From positions 1-17,669 of the forward strand of contig JAAYPL010000087.1 of the NCBI GenBank assembly GCA_012519875.1: DNA of 17,669 nt, written 5' to 3'. Origin of the DNA: Clostridiaceae bacterium. Lineage in GTDB: Bacteria > Bacillota > Clostridia > Saccharofermentanales > UBA5734. The notes under the pieces were generated by a model. It had not been told where the DNA came from, made no database searches, and saw nothing but the letters and a program-made list of their open reading frames with translations. Within the stretch, counting starts at the first letter, position 1. Every line of letters starts with the position of its first letter. Below, one piece after another: positions 7,358-14,489 of this stretch. The position numbers and the translations under genes are program-made.

Positions 7358-8857
7358 TCATGCGAGAACCCAAAAGCCTTGCTGATCCAGTCCGCTTATG
7401 CTGGCATTATTCTCCATTAAACGAACCAGAAAATCAACCCTGTTCTTGTCCAATCTTTCCCCCGGCCAGACCAAAGGGACGCCGGGAGGATAAGGCGCAA
7501 CAAGCCGGGCAGATATCCGGCCGACGGCACCGGCCGGATCTACCCGGATCTGTTGATGACGGCCGAACAGAACTTCGCCGGAATGGAGTATCGGCTCCGG
7601 AACAGTAGCCATCAGGCTGCGCCACGTGCCATCCATCAGATCGTCGTCGCCGACAAGCCCAAACCCGCCCTTTTCGGGAAGCAGCCGATTCAAGGCGACG
7701 GCAAGCTGCTGCCATGCCTGTTCTGTCTGCAATAAAGAAGGGATCAAGACCATCCGGCGACGGTCGGCGAACTCAAGATCAATACCCTCTGCAGATAAGT
7801 TCATCAACAGATCGGAAGCGGTGGGCCGGCTGATGTTGCCATCCAAACAAACAACGACGCGAAGGGGATCTCGGAACAATGAGGATCCCGGATCAGGCTT
7901 CATCGATAGAGGTGAGCAGATGAATTTCTCGGACAGTCTTGATCGAAAATCCATCAAGTTATCCAATTGTCGGGTTATCGCAAATTCCCCTGTGTGCTCC
8001 AGCCAAGCCCGGGCATAATCAAGGGAAGCAGCAACCGGAAAAGAAGGACTGGAGGTTTGAAAAATCGGCAGCATTTGTTCCAGCCGGTCCGCGGAAAGCC
8101 TCCCGGATTGCAGGGCAGCAGCCGAAATATGCAGATAGGCTCCCGGGGTCAAAACAGGCAAAGTCTTGTGTCCACTCTGCACGCAGGCATCCGCCCCGGC
8201 GCACATAGCGGATGGTGGCAGATCGCTGCTAAAGGCGAAATGAGCTCCATGCGCTTCATCAACAAGCAACAATCCGCCGTATTGATGGACGACCTCGGCA
8301 ATAGTCGGAATATCCGCACAGGTTCCATAGTAGTCCGGTGAAGTAACAAGAACAACTTGGCTGTCAGGGTTGGCTTCGAGGGCAGCCGCCACGGATTGAG
8401 GCGTCACCTGCGGCAACAGACCGAACCGACTGTACGCGCCGGCAGCGATCCATCGCAGATCAATGGCCATCAGAGCGGCGATGTGAACCACGGATTGATG
8501 CACACAACGGGGCAGCAACAGCTTGCCACCGTACCCGACAGCCATCGCCAAAAGAATATGCAGACCGGTCGTTGAGCCGCCGGTGATAAATCGGGTCAGG
8601 CCGGAACCGAAAGCGTTGGCTGCCATTTTCATCGCCTCCAGCGCGACTCCGGCAGGCCGGTTGAGATCATCGGTAACAGGAAGCTCGGTTAAATCTGCCG
8701 AAACAAACAGATCCCGCAGCCAGTCCGGAAAACCTTTTCCGCCAGCATGCCCGGGTGTATGCCAAGACGTACGCTGTTGTCCGGCAATCTGCTTTAAGGA
8801 CTCAACCAGCGGCATGTTTTCGATCAATGCCTTTGATGACTCATCCAGCCATTGCAT
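7358..8857 (-). CDS. Orn/Lys/Arg decarboxylase-family PLP enzyme (YaaO-like)
   Basis: This 499-residue fold-type I PLP enzyme belongs to the Orn/Lys/Arg decarboxylase major domain family. Motifs: HTPGH at 33-37, a TELPVTDDL segment near 57-65, GGSTTGLH (93-100) for phosphate binding, DEAHGAH (200-206), and the Schiff-base lysine K231 in QSGHKTLP. The C-terminal decarboxylase domain covers about 390-499. Family members make cadaverine, putrescine or agmatine; which amino acid is used here cannot be read from these motifs. Its position just upstream of tmk matches B. subtilis yaaO. The ATG directly follows the TAA of the previous gene and no Shine-Dalgarno site is visible, which suggests termination-reinitiation. 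Confidence 0.9.
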   Translation of the reverse strand: MQWLDESSKALIENMPLVESLKQIAGQQRTSWHTPGHAGGKGFPDWLRDLFVSADLTELPVTDDLNRPAGVALEAMKMAANAFGSGLTRFITGGSTTGLHILLAMAVGYGGKLLLPRCVHQSVVHIAALMAIDLRWIAAGAYSRFGLLPQVTPQSVAAALEANPDSQVVLVTSPDYYGTCADIPTIAEVVHQYGGLLLVDEAHGAHFAFSSDLPPSAMCAGADACVQSGHKTLPVLTPGAYLHISAAALQSGRLSADRLEQMLPIFQTSSPSFPVAASLDYARAWLEHTGEFAITRQLDNLMDFRSRLSEKFICSPLSMKPDPGSSLFRDPLRVVVCLDGNISRPTASDLLMNLSAEGIDLEFADRRRMVLIPSLLQTEQAWQQLAVALNRLLPEKGGFGLVGDDDLMDGTWRSLMATVPEPILHSGEVLFGRHQQIRVDPAGAVGRISARLVAPYPPGVPLVWPGERLDKNRVDFLVRLMENNASISGLDQQGFWVLA

Positions 8858-9466
8858 TTATAAATCAAGCTTGATCGTATGGATGCCGGCAATCTCCAAC
8901 CAGATTTCCTTTTCGATGCGATCATTTTCTCGTTTAATATCTTCGAGGGTCTCTTCGGCCTTAATCTGTTTTTCCCAACGATCCACACGTTGCTTTTGTG
9001 CCTGTCCCTGTGGACGATCCTGGGCTTTCCGTGCAGGGCGTTGCGCAGTGGCTTCCGATTGTAATTGCTGGCGGGAGGCGGCTTTGATTTTTGATTCCGC
9101 CGGAGAACGTCCGCCTTGTGTCTGGGGCTTGCTTTGCTGTTGGCGCCGTTGCGGCTGATTGGATCGGCGGGATTGTTGTCCCGACCTTTCGGATGTTGAC
9201 TGCGGACTGTTTTTTCTGCCGGGCGGATTTCCCTGTCGTTGTTGGTTGGAGGTGGTTTTTCGGGAGCGCTGACCGGATCCGGCCGATTGACCGGAACGGA
9301 GATCCTTATTCTCCAATTCCTGGGGACGGTCACTCATTTTCTGCCCGGGAGCGGATGTTTTGCCATCGGCTGCGGCGGGCGGCCCGAAATGTCTCGTGCT
9401 GCGCCGGCGGCGGTTTGGATTGCTCCTTGAACCTCCGGGGTTGGGGTTGTTGCCACTACTACTCAT
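8858..9466 (-). CDS. Unknown Arg/Gln/Ser-rich protein with a conserved-looking C-terminal helix
   Basis: I do not recognise this 202-residue protein. Residues 1-160 are low in complexity and predicted disordered: about 27 Gln and 26 Arg in the whole chain, much Ser, Gly, Asn and Pro, and almost no aromatic or large hydrophobic residues. Runs such as RRRR (19-22) and QRRQQQ (106-111) stand out. Residues 161-202 differ: a charged amphipathic helix (WEKQIKAEETLEDIKREN...) ends in IEKEIWLEIAGIHTIKLDL, which looks like a structured, selectable module. There is no signal peptide or membrane span. The gene is real by context: AGGAGG lies six bases before the ATG, a promoter precedes it, and its stop abuts the decarboxylase start. 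Strong positive charge suggests nucleic-acid or ribosome binding, but this is inference. Confidence 0.75.
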   Translation of the reverse strand: MSSSGNNPNPGGSRSNPNRRRRSTRHFGPPAAADGKTSAPGQKMSDRPQELENKDLRSGQSAGSGQRSRKTTSNQQRQGNPPGRKNSPQSTSERSGQQSRRSNQPQRRQQQSKPQTQGGRSPAESKIKAASRQQLQSEATAQRPARKAQDRPQGQAQKQRVDRWEKQIKAEETLEDIKRENDRIEKEIWLEIAGIHTIKLDL

Positions 9467-9520
9467 TTTTACCTCCTGATCCTCAACAGCTCATCCGAAC
9501 TCAAGCGAATGAACAAATCT

Positions 9521-9549
9521 ATTCTATCTGGCTTTTCTCCTGGATACAA
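9521..9549 (-). promoter_or_regulatory. Probable promoter of the orf202-decarboxylase-tmk-darA-holB-ricT unit
   Basis: Read on the minus strand, -35 TTGTAT (9549-9544) and -10 TAGAAT (9526-9521, five of six) are separated by exactly 17 bases. This places a start near 9514 and gives a leader of about 50 bases before the ATG at 9466. The 86-base gap here is the largest between folK and ricT, which supports a transcription break after folK. The -35 box is only three of six to consensus, and I see no terminator between folK and this site. Confidence 0.55.
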
Positions 9550-9552
9550 GCT

Positions 9553-10032
9553 TTACAGGGGATACCAGTTTGAAATAAACGGACGGACGCTGGCGCTGCA
9601 GCCAACCTCGCCCTCTCTGATCTCTCGCAACGGAATTTGCACGAACTCTCTTTCCGACATATGCGGATGAGGCAGAATCAGTTCGGGGGTATTCATGATC
9701 ACCCCTTCATATTCAAGCAGATCAATGTCCAGCGTTCTCGGTCCCCAATGCTGGGTTCGATCGCGTTGAAAGCGATTTTCAATGTCTTGGCAAACCGCAA
9801 GTAATTCGAGCGGATCCAGAGACGTCACAATCTGAACAACAATATTAAGAAAGACCGGCTGGTCCGCCCACCCCACCGGATCGGTCTCATATACCGATGA
9901 TACCAGTTGCAGCCGGATGGATTCATGCCGCTGTAATTCTTGCAGAGCTCCTTTCAAGTAAAGCAACCGATCACCCAAATTGGAGCCCAGCGACAGCAAA
10001 ACTGCTTTTTCATTGCTTGCTGCTTCCTGCAT
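9553..10032 (-). CDS. folK: HPPK, 2-amino-4-hydroxy-6-hydroxymethyldihydropteridine diphosphokinase
   Basis: HPPK moves pyrophosphate from ATP to 6-hydroxymethyl-7,8-dihydropterin, giving the substrate for FolP. From ATG 10032 the product is 159 residues, a normal length. Motifs: LGSNLGDR (15-22), YETDPVG (48-54), QPVFLN (58-63), and RDRTQHWGPRTLDIDLL (90-106), which holds the Mg- and ATP-binding Asp pair, followed by PHPH (121-124). The start at 10032 has AAGGAG eight bases upstream; an earlier in-frame start at 10065 lies deeper in folB without a better site. It overlaps the folB end by 23 bases and is the last folate gene. Confidence 0.95.
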   Translation of the reverse strand: MQEAASNEKAVLLSLGSNLGDRLLYLKGALQELQRHESIRLQLVSSVYETDPVGWADQPVFLNIVVQIVTSLDPLELLAVCQDIENRFQRDRTQHWGPRTLDIDLLEYEGVIMNTPELILPHPHMSEREFVQIPLREIREGEVGCSASVRPFISNWYPL

Positions 10033-10426
10033 GTCCTCCGCTCCTTTCGCGCCTGATGGTAACACCTACCGCTTGAAATCGGCCGCTTATCGGGGCTTGC
10101 GGTTTGCGAACGGTTACCTCGACAGCACAAGCCAGTTCATATGTTTCCAACAAATCCGCTGCAATCAGGCCGGCCAGTTTTTCAATTAAATTGCATTCTG
10201 CAGTTTCCACCTGTGTACGAACTCGAGCAAAAACTTCTCCGTAATCAATTGTATCCGCAAGTCGGTCGCTTTCACAAGCTTCGAGGCAAGAGCAGAAAAG
10301 GACAACATCCAAAACAAATGGCTGTCCATGCGTTTTTTCCGAAGCATGGACGCCGGTATATCCATGGAATTCCATACCTTCAAGGAAAATCAGATCCTGG
10401 CTTTGTCCGGTCACGATGTCCGCCAC
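10010..10426 (-). CDS. folB: Dihydroneopterin aldolase
   Basis: FolB converts 7,8-dihydroneopterin to 6-hydroxymethyl-7,8-dihydropterin plus glycolaldehyde. The 138-residue protein is slightly longer than the usual ~120 because of a ten-residue N-terminal lead and a polar tail. Visible motifs: EFHGYTGVHASEK (19-31), DTIDYGEV (58-65), ECNLIEKLA (77-85) and VRKPQAPI (106-113), with the conserved Lys at 108 and Tyr at 62. It overlaps folP by 16 bases upstream and folK by 23 bases downstream, a compact coupled arrangement. Confidence 0.95.
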   Translation of the reverse strand: MADIVTGQSQDLIFLEGMEFHGYTGVHASEKTHGQPFVLDVVLFCSCLEACESDRLADTIDYGEVFARVRTQVETAECNLIEKLAGLIAADLLETYELACAVEVTVRKPQAPISGRFQAVGVTIRRERSGGHAGSSKQ

Positions 10427-11325
10427 CTTCCATTTCCGCCTGATCTTTCTATTGCATCGGCCATCAATACGGTTTCGGCGACCTCCTTGGTATCATGAAC
10501 GCGCACAAAATCGACACCGCGCGCAATGCCCATCGCAACTACAGCGCAAGTACCGATCAATCGGTTAGTGGCTGTTTGACCAAGCACACGGCCGATAAAG
10601 CGCTTGCGTGATGGTCCGAGCAGGACCGGCAATCCAAATTCGCGCAGTTCATCCAAGCGGTCAATCATGGCCAACGACTCGGCAACGGTCTCGCCAAAGC
10701 CGATGCCGGGATCCACCATCATGTTTTCCGATTGAACGCCTGCTTGTTCGGCAATCCGGATGCTTTTCCGCAAAAAAGATTTGACGTTGTCGATCACATC
10801 GTCATCGGGTGAAAGTGCCGAATCCGAACCTCGATAGATTCGCGCGTTGTGCATGAGAATAATCCCGGACCGATAACGGGCGGCGACGTCAGCCATGGCT
10901 GCATCAATCTGTAAGCCGTTGATATCATTGATGATGCAGGCACCTTCCAAAAGGGCGGCTTCGGCGACGTCGGATTTATAAGTGTCAATGGAAATAGGGC
11001 AACCTAACTCACGATGAATTTTCCGGATAACCGGCAGAACACGATCCATCTCGATCTCCGCACTAACCGGTTCGTAGCCCGGACGCGTTGATTCACCGCC
11101 GACATCAATGATATCAGCACCGTCGGCCAACATTTCCCGGGCGTGATCAACAGCTTGTTCCAGGGAAAGATAGCAACCGCCATCTGAAAATGAATCCGGT
11201 GTTACATTGAGGATTCCCATGACATACGTGCGACGGCCCAAGGGAAATTCAAAACCGCCGGCCCGAAAAAGGCGCGAGATTCTTCGGGGTGTTGTTGGTT
11301 GACAGACCATTTCCGTTTTCTCCAT
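10411..11325 (-). CDS. folP: Dihydropteroate synthase
   Basis: DHPS joins 6-hydroxymethyl-dihydropterin pyrophosphate to p-aminobenzoate and is the sulfonamide target. The 304-residue TIM barrel shows LNVTPDSFSDGG (39-50), GGESTRPG (76-83), DINGL (134-138), DPGIGFG (205-211), GPSRKRFIG (237-245) and RVHD (275-278). A lead of about 30 residues precedes the usual core. The first ATG (11325) has AGGA nine bases upstream; M6 (11310) has GGAG at nine bases and is a fair alternative. It lies 25 bases after folE. Confidence 0.96.
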   Translation of the reverse strand: MEKTEMVCQPTTPRRISRLFRAGGFEFPLGRRTYVMGILNVTPDSFSDGGCYLSLEQAVDHAREMLADGADIIDVGGESTRPGYEPVSAEIEMDRVLPVIRKIHRELGCPISIDTYKSDVAEAALLEGACIINDINGLQIDAAMADVAARYRSGIILMHNARIYRGSDSALSPDDDVIDNVKSFLRKSIRIAEQAGVQSENMMVDPGIGFGETVAESLAMIDRLDELREFGLPVLLGPSRKRFIGRVLGQTATNRLIGTCAVVAMGIARGVDFVRVHDTKEVAETVLMADAIERSGGNGRWRTS

Positions 11326-11350
11326 CCTTATATTTTCCTGAACTCAATCA

Positions 11351-11935
11351 TCAACGATTGATCAAGGCCAGGGCTTCGGCACGGGAACGGGCATCTTTTT
11401 TGCAAATCCCGCGCAAAGCCGACGTAACCGTCAGAGACCCCGGTTTGCGAATACCCCGCATGGTCATACACAAATGCTCGGCCTCAACAATAACCGCCAC
11501 ACCCTGAGGTTGAACGGTGTTGACAAGTGTATCGGCGATCTGGGATGTCAGGCGCTCCTGCAACTGCGGCTTTTTGGACAGGACATCCACGATACGGGCG
11601 ATTTTACTCAGGCCGATGATACGGCCACCCTGAGGAATATACACGACATGGGCTTTGCCAACAAAAGGCAACAAATGATGTTCGCACATGGAATAAAGGG
11701 GGATATTACCAACCAGAATCATCTCATCATTCCCCAACTCACGGAACACACGAATCGAATCCCGCACATCCAAATGGAGGCCGGCAAAAATCTCCCCGTA
11801 CATCCGTGCCACACGAGCAGGAGTATCAATCAGACCTTCCCGGTTCGGATCTTCTCCGATAGCTTCAAGAATCTCACGAACCGCGCGCTCAATGCGCGGG
11901 TAATCCATAAACGCAGACAAATCTGATTCCTTCAT
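11351..11935 (-). CDS. folE: GTP cyclohydrolase I (type IA)
   Basis: FolE opens GTP to 7,8-dihydroneopterin triphosphate, the first committed folate step. From ATG 11935 it is 194 residues. Zinc and catalytic residues are visible: C84, H86 and H87 in MCEHHLLPF (83-91), and C156 in EHLCMTMRG (153-161); GGRIIGLSKIARIVD (103-117) is the pterin-binding stretch. A GTG at 11953, immediately after the araC stop, is an alternative start with GAGGGG six bases upstream. I prefer the ATG because it has GGAGGG ten bases upstream and begins the normal family length. It follows araC directly, so the regulator and folate genes share a transcript. Confidence 0.95.
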   Translation of the reverse strand: MKESDLSAFMDYPRIERAVREILEAIGEDPNREGLIDTPARVARMYGEIFAGLHLDVRDSIRVFRELGNDEMILVGNIPLYSMCEHHLLPFVGKAHVVYIPQGGRIIGLSKIARIVDVLSKKPQLQERLTSQIADTLVNTVQPQGVAVIVEAEHLCMTMRGIRKPGSLTVTSALRGICKKDARSRAEALALINR

Positions 11936-11956
11936 GGTGGATTTTCCCTCCACTTA
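11936..11956 (-). promoter_or_regulatory. Small hairpin over the folE ribosome site
   Basis: Directly before the folE ATG the minus strand reads GTGGA-GGGAAAA-TCCAC-C. The 5-bp stem (11955-11951 with 11943-11939) takes part of the GGAGGG Shine-Dalgarno sequence into its 5' arm and loop. The stem is short, so it may only modestly lower initiation from the ATG; translation ending at the araC stop (11954-11956) would open it. It may couple folE to araC translation. Confidence 0.3.
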
Positions 11957-12913
11957 TTTCCCCTCTTTCTTTTCCAAAACTTGCCGTCGGTACTCCATTG
12001 GTGTTTTTCCCATATGTTTGCGAAAAGCCGCGTTGAAACGTTGCGGGCTGGAAAAACCAACCTGAAGGGCTACACCACTGACCTTAATGTCGCGTTGCTC
12101 CAATAATTTACAGGCATGGGCAACACGCACCTGCATCAAAAAACTCATCGGACTCATACCGGTTTCGTCGCGAAACGCCCGGGTAAAATAACCCTGACTG
12201 AGGAAGACATAACCTGCAGCATCAGCCACCGTAATGTCCCGGTCATGATTCTCAACAATAAAATCCCGGGCTATACGAACCAGCTCTCGCGCCTTGCCGG
12301 TTCTTACCCGCAGACTTTCTTCCCATTCCTCCCGAATACCCCGGGCCACAGCAACCAACACCTCCATGGTCATCAGCTGCATCATCAGCTCACGACCATA
12401 GGCATCTTGCCGACTCTCGCGAATAATACGCTCAATCAAGGCAGCAATATCCTGACGGTTTTTGCCGCGAATTAAGATAAACGGATCGTTGCTTATTTCA
12501 CCCTCAAGCAGATCACGGCCATGAGCGAAATTAATAAAATATTCCAGGGTTTGCGGAGCAATATCAGTGGTTCGCTGAAGCTGGGAACCGGACCGGCTGT
12601 TTGTTGTTTGACGAGTAAAACCGAAATACAACCCAATCACATCAGCTTGGCCTTCAGGCACTCGAACCAGATGGGGTGTGTTGGGACGAATAACGATGGT
12701 GGCCCCTTTCTCCAGCAAAACGCGCTTCCCCGCTACTTCAAATTCAGCCCTGCCGCTGCGAAGATAGGTTAATTCATGGAAATCGTGTCGACTGGGTGCT
12801 TCGGAAACAAGCCCTTTTTGCAGGTTTCTCTCAATGCCTTTAAAGACGACCGGAATGGATCCGGTCGCATCAATAATTCCTTTTTCAACTGCTGGCAACA
12901 GGTCTTCAAACAT
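11954..12913 (-). CDS. AraC-family transcriptional regulator with N-terminal cupin
   Basis: A 319-residue regulator. Residues about 40-100 form an AraC-type cupin sensor (FHELTYLRSGRAEFEV, then IRPNTPHLVRVPEG), and residues about 211-312 hold two helix-turn-helix units. The second carries the family signature around VALQVGFSSPQRFNAAFRKH (281-300) and GKTPMEYRR. The ligand is unknown; such cupins often sense sugars or small metabolites. The start at 12913 is chosen because AGG of AGGTGAT lies eight bases upstream. A GTG at 12928 lies at or before the predicted transcription start and is unlikely. It is first in the transcript with folE-folP-folB-folK and may regulate that unit, itself, or the adjacent pilus genes; the sequence does not say which. 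Confidence 0.9.
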   Translation of the reverse strand: MFEDLLPAVEKGIIDATGSIPVVFKGIERNLQKGLVSEAPSRHDFHELTYLRSGRAEFEVAGKRVLLEKGATIVIRPNTPHLVRVPEGQADVIGLYFGFTRQTTNSRSGSQLQRTTDIAPQTLEYFINFAHGRDLLEGEISNDPFILIRGKNRQDIAALIERIIRESRQDAYGRELMMQLMTMEVLVAVARGIREEWEESLRVRTGKARELVRIARDFIVENHDRDITVADAAGYVFLSQGYFTRAFRDETGMSPMSFLMQVRVAHACKLLEQRDIKVSGVALQVGFSSPQRFNAAFRKHMGKTPMEYRRQVLEKKEGK

Positions 12914-12930
12914 ATGCATCACCTGCACCC

Positions 12931-12959
12931 ATAATAGCAGATTAGCACATGCTTGTAAA
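12931..12959 (-). promoter_or_regulatory. Promoter of the araC-folEPBK operon
   Basis: Read on the minus strand, -35 TTTACA (12959-12954, five of six) and -10 TATTAT (12936-12931, five of six) are exactly 17 bases apart. Transcription should start near 12924, giving an unusually short leader of roughly 11-14 bases that begins at or just before the Shine-Dalgarno AGGTGAT. The -35 box lies six bases after the cpaB stop. No terminator separates the pilus operon from this unit. Confidence 0.75.
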
Positions 12960-12964
12960 AGCTC

Positions 12965-13609
12965 TTAACGCGCCGGATTTTCGTTGACAACCGCTATCCT
13001 GATATCATGACTGCCTAGATGACCAAGAATCAAACCGGCCTGTTCGATGTTCAGATCCAAACAGATCAGACGGCCTGTGGTCGTGGTGATGCGTGTGTCG
13101 GTCAGGCGATGGCCCGTATTTTCATCAAGAACCGCCATGACCCGGATCTGTTCCAAAATCAGCATCTCATTTTCCTGGTCCCGGGCATGAGGAATGAGAA
13201 ACAGGTCTATGTAATTACCGGCCGTCAGCCAGAATCCGTTGGCTGCAGCCGGTTCCAGCTTCAGTGTAATCAATCTTCGTCCAGGGCCGGCATCAGGATA
13301 GCTCAGGCCACCGGCTCGATTATGCAGGCGATTGGCGGTAATAAATTCTCCTTCCGCCAAAAAGTTCGTTGCCCACTGCCCAACGGCTGATTCTTGATTT
13401 TCCAAATAACCGGCTCGGTTTAGTGAAACCGGAATACTGATCAGGGTCAAGTGTTCGGATTCGATACAACTACCGGCCGGGATGTCACAACGTGCTGCGA
13501 GAACCTGAATGGTCTCTTCCGTATCCCTCCGTAAATTAACCCACCAGGTCATGGCAAGCAAAACAATTGCGATACCCAAGGACAAGAATATCTGCTTCTT
13601 TCTACGCAT
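12965..13609 (-). CDS. cpaB: CpaB/RcpC-type Flp pilus assembly protein (SAF domain)
   Basis: The 214-residue protein has one N-terminal membrane anchor (about 7-24) with KKQ/RR positive residues before it, then an SAF domain (about 33-95) with VLAARCDIPAGSCIESEHLTLISIP, the CpaB hallmark. The remainder (FLAEGEFITANRL, then GRRLITLKLEPAAANGFWLTAGNYIDLFLIP) fits the second CpaB half. CpaB is an envelope protein of Tad pilus assembly. It is often an early tad gene; here it is the last, after the prepilin and two pseudopilin-like genes. The ATG has GAGGTT six bases upstream. Confidence 0.88.
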   Translation of the reverse strand: MRRKKQIFLSLGIAIVLLAMTWWVNLRRDTEETIQVLAARCDIPAGSCIESEHLTLISIPVSLNRAGYLENQESAVGQWATNFLAEGEFITANRLHNRAGGLSYPDAGPGRRLITLKLEPAAANGFWLTAGNYIDLFLIPHARDQENEMLILEQIRVMAVLDENTGHRLTDTRITTTTGRLICLDLNIEQAGLILGHLGSHDIRIAVVNENPAR

Positions 13610-13657
13610 AATTCAACCTCTTTTTGTGGTAATTTTTTCTTTAAATCAGCTCACCGG

Positions 13658-14149
13658 CTAATCAAGGAGATATTCAATAGCATCTTCCAGCACGATCAGT
13701 TGCCCGGAGCGATCCAGAAAACCGGCCCGGATCCGGATTACCGGCAAATATCCGGGCTGATTTTCTCCCTGCCAATGTGATGGATCATAGATAACCGGTC
13801 GAAAGACGATTTTAACAGAGATTAAGGTCAATCGGCCAGTGAGCGCGGCCGGCAACTCGTCAAGGAACTCTTTTCGGATCTTGCTGGTTGCCAGTGGGAT
13901 ATCCAGTCCCAGTTTTCCTATGGAAAGAAGATTTTCAGACAGACATACGCTCGCAGCGTACATGCTGGTTTTTATGTGCTGCTTGGATCGCTGAAGCAAG
14001 ACCAGGTCTGAAAGAAAGCCGATACCGGAAACACCAATGGGCAGAAGGATTAGAACGATACAAAACACAACGACGATCAGAATGGCAACCGAACCGCGGC
14101 GACAACTTTTAGCAGGCGGCAAATCATGTTTGTTTGGTAGGTAACCGAT
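13658..14149 (-). CDS. Pseudopilin-like Tad operon protein (TadE/TadG-like), start anomalous
   Basis: A single-span protein: a basic stretch (KSCRR), a membrane helix (AILIVVVFCIVLILLPIGV), then an extracytoplasmic domain rich in beta-type sequence, with no cysteine motif. The shape and position fit minor pilins of the TadE/TadG type, but the Glu usual at position 5 of such helices is absent, so homology is uncertain. The first standard start in frame is TTG at 14122 (154 residues), which has no ribosome site. A perfect AGGAGG (14162-14157) lies seven bases upstream of an in-frame ATC at 14149, giving about 163 residues; I give that as the likely start. It overlaps the previous gene by at least 46 bases. 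Confidence 0.65.
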   Translation of the reverse strand: MGYLPNKHDLPPAKSCRRGSVAILIVVVFCIVLILLPIGVSGIGFLSDLVLLQRSKQHIKTSMYAASVCLSENLLSIGKLGLDIPLATSKIRKEFLDELPAALTGRLTLISVKIVFRPVIYDPSHWQGENQPGYLPVIRIRAGFLDRSGQLIVLEDAIEYLLD

Positions 14150-14478
14150 ATGTTCACCTCCTCTAACGTAAGTCGGGACCCAATCCGATAAAACGGAAAG
14201 TCGGCTTTGACCATAAGATTCAAATCACCACCGTAAGGTGCTGACATGCTCGCCTCGATGTGCTCGATCAAAAAGCCTTGGCTTTTCAGCTCTTCGATCA
14301 TTTCCAGCCGGAGACTGTCGTCCATTCCGCCGGCTCGATCCATGCGCAAAGCATACTGGTGGCAGATTGCGTCAAACTCCATTCGGCAAAAAAAGGGCAA
14401 TGCACACAGCATGAGTTGCATAAAAAGAGCAATCGTTAACACCCCCGCCATGACGGAAACCAGCAATTTATCAATCAT
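14077..14478 (-). CDS. Small single-span Tad-associated protein (pseudopilin-like)
   Basis: From ATG 14478 the product is 133 residues. A membrane helix (about 5-30, VSVMAGVLTIALFMQLMLCALPFF) follows a short basic lead MIDK. A 100-residue exported domain follows with ALRMDRAGGMDD and EMIEELKSQGF, a pattern seen in small pilus-operon proteins of Clostridia (some annotated DUF4320), though I cannot confirm the family. It starts 11 bases after the prepilin stop with a weak site (AAGG). The frame is open further upstream into the prepilin gene, but those codons look spurious. It probably acts as a minor pilin or initiation subunit. Confidence 0.7.
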   Translation of the reverse strand: MIDKLLVSVMAGVLTIALFMQLMLCALPFFCRMEFDAICHQYALRMDRAGGMDDSLRLEMIEELKSQGFLIEHIEASMSAPYGGDLNLMVKADFPFYRIGSRLTLEEVNISVTYQTNMICRLLKVVAAVRLPF

Positions 14479-14489
14479 TGCAGGGAACC

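Noticed and set aside
8523..9158. Plus-strand ORF of 211 codons across the decarboxylase start and orf202
   Set aside because: It is a shadow of two minus-strand genes with clear motifs and starts; no ribosome site precedes it.
9091..9573. Plus-strand ORF of 160 codons opposite orf202
   Set aside because: It is antisense to a well-formed gene, has no ribosome site or family signature, and its Cys/Phe/Trp-rich content is what an Arg/Gln-rich tract gives on the other strand.
12948..12966. GCTT/AAGC mini-hairpin after cpaB as a terminator
   Set aside because: Only four base pairs with a four-base loop and no T run; it overlaps the araC promoter -35 box.
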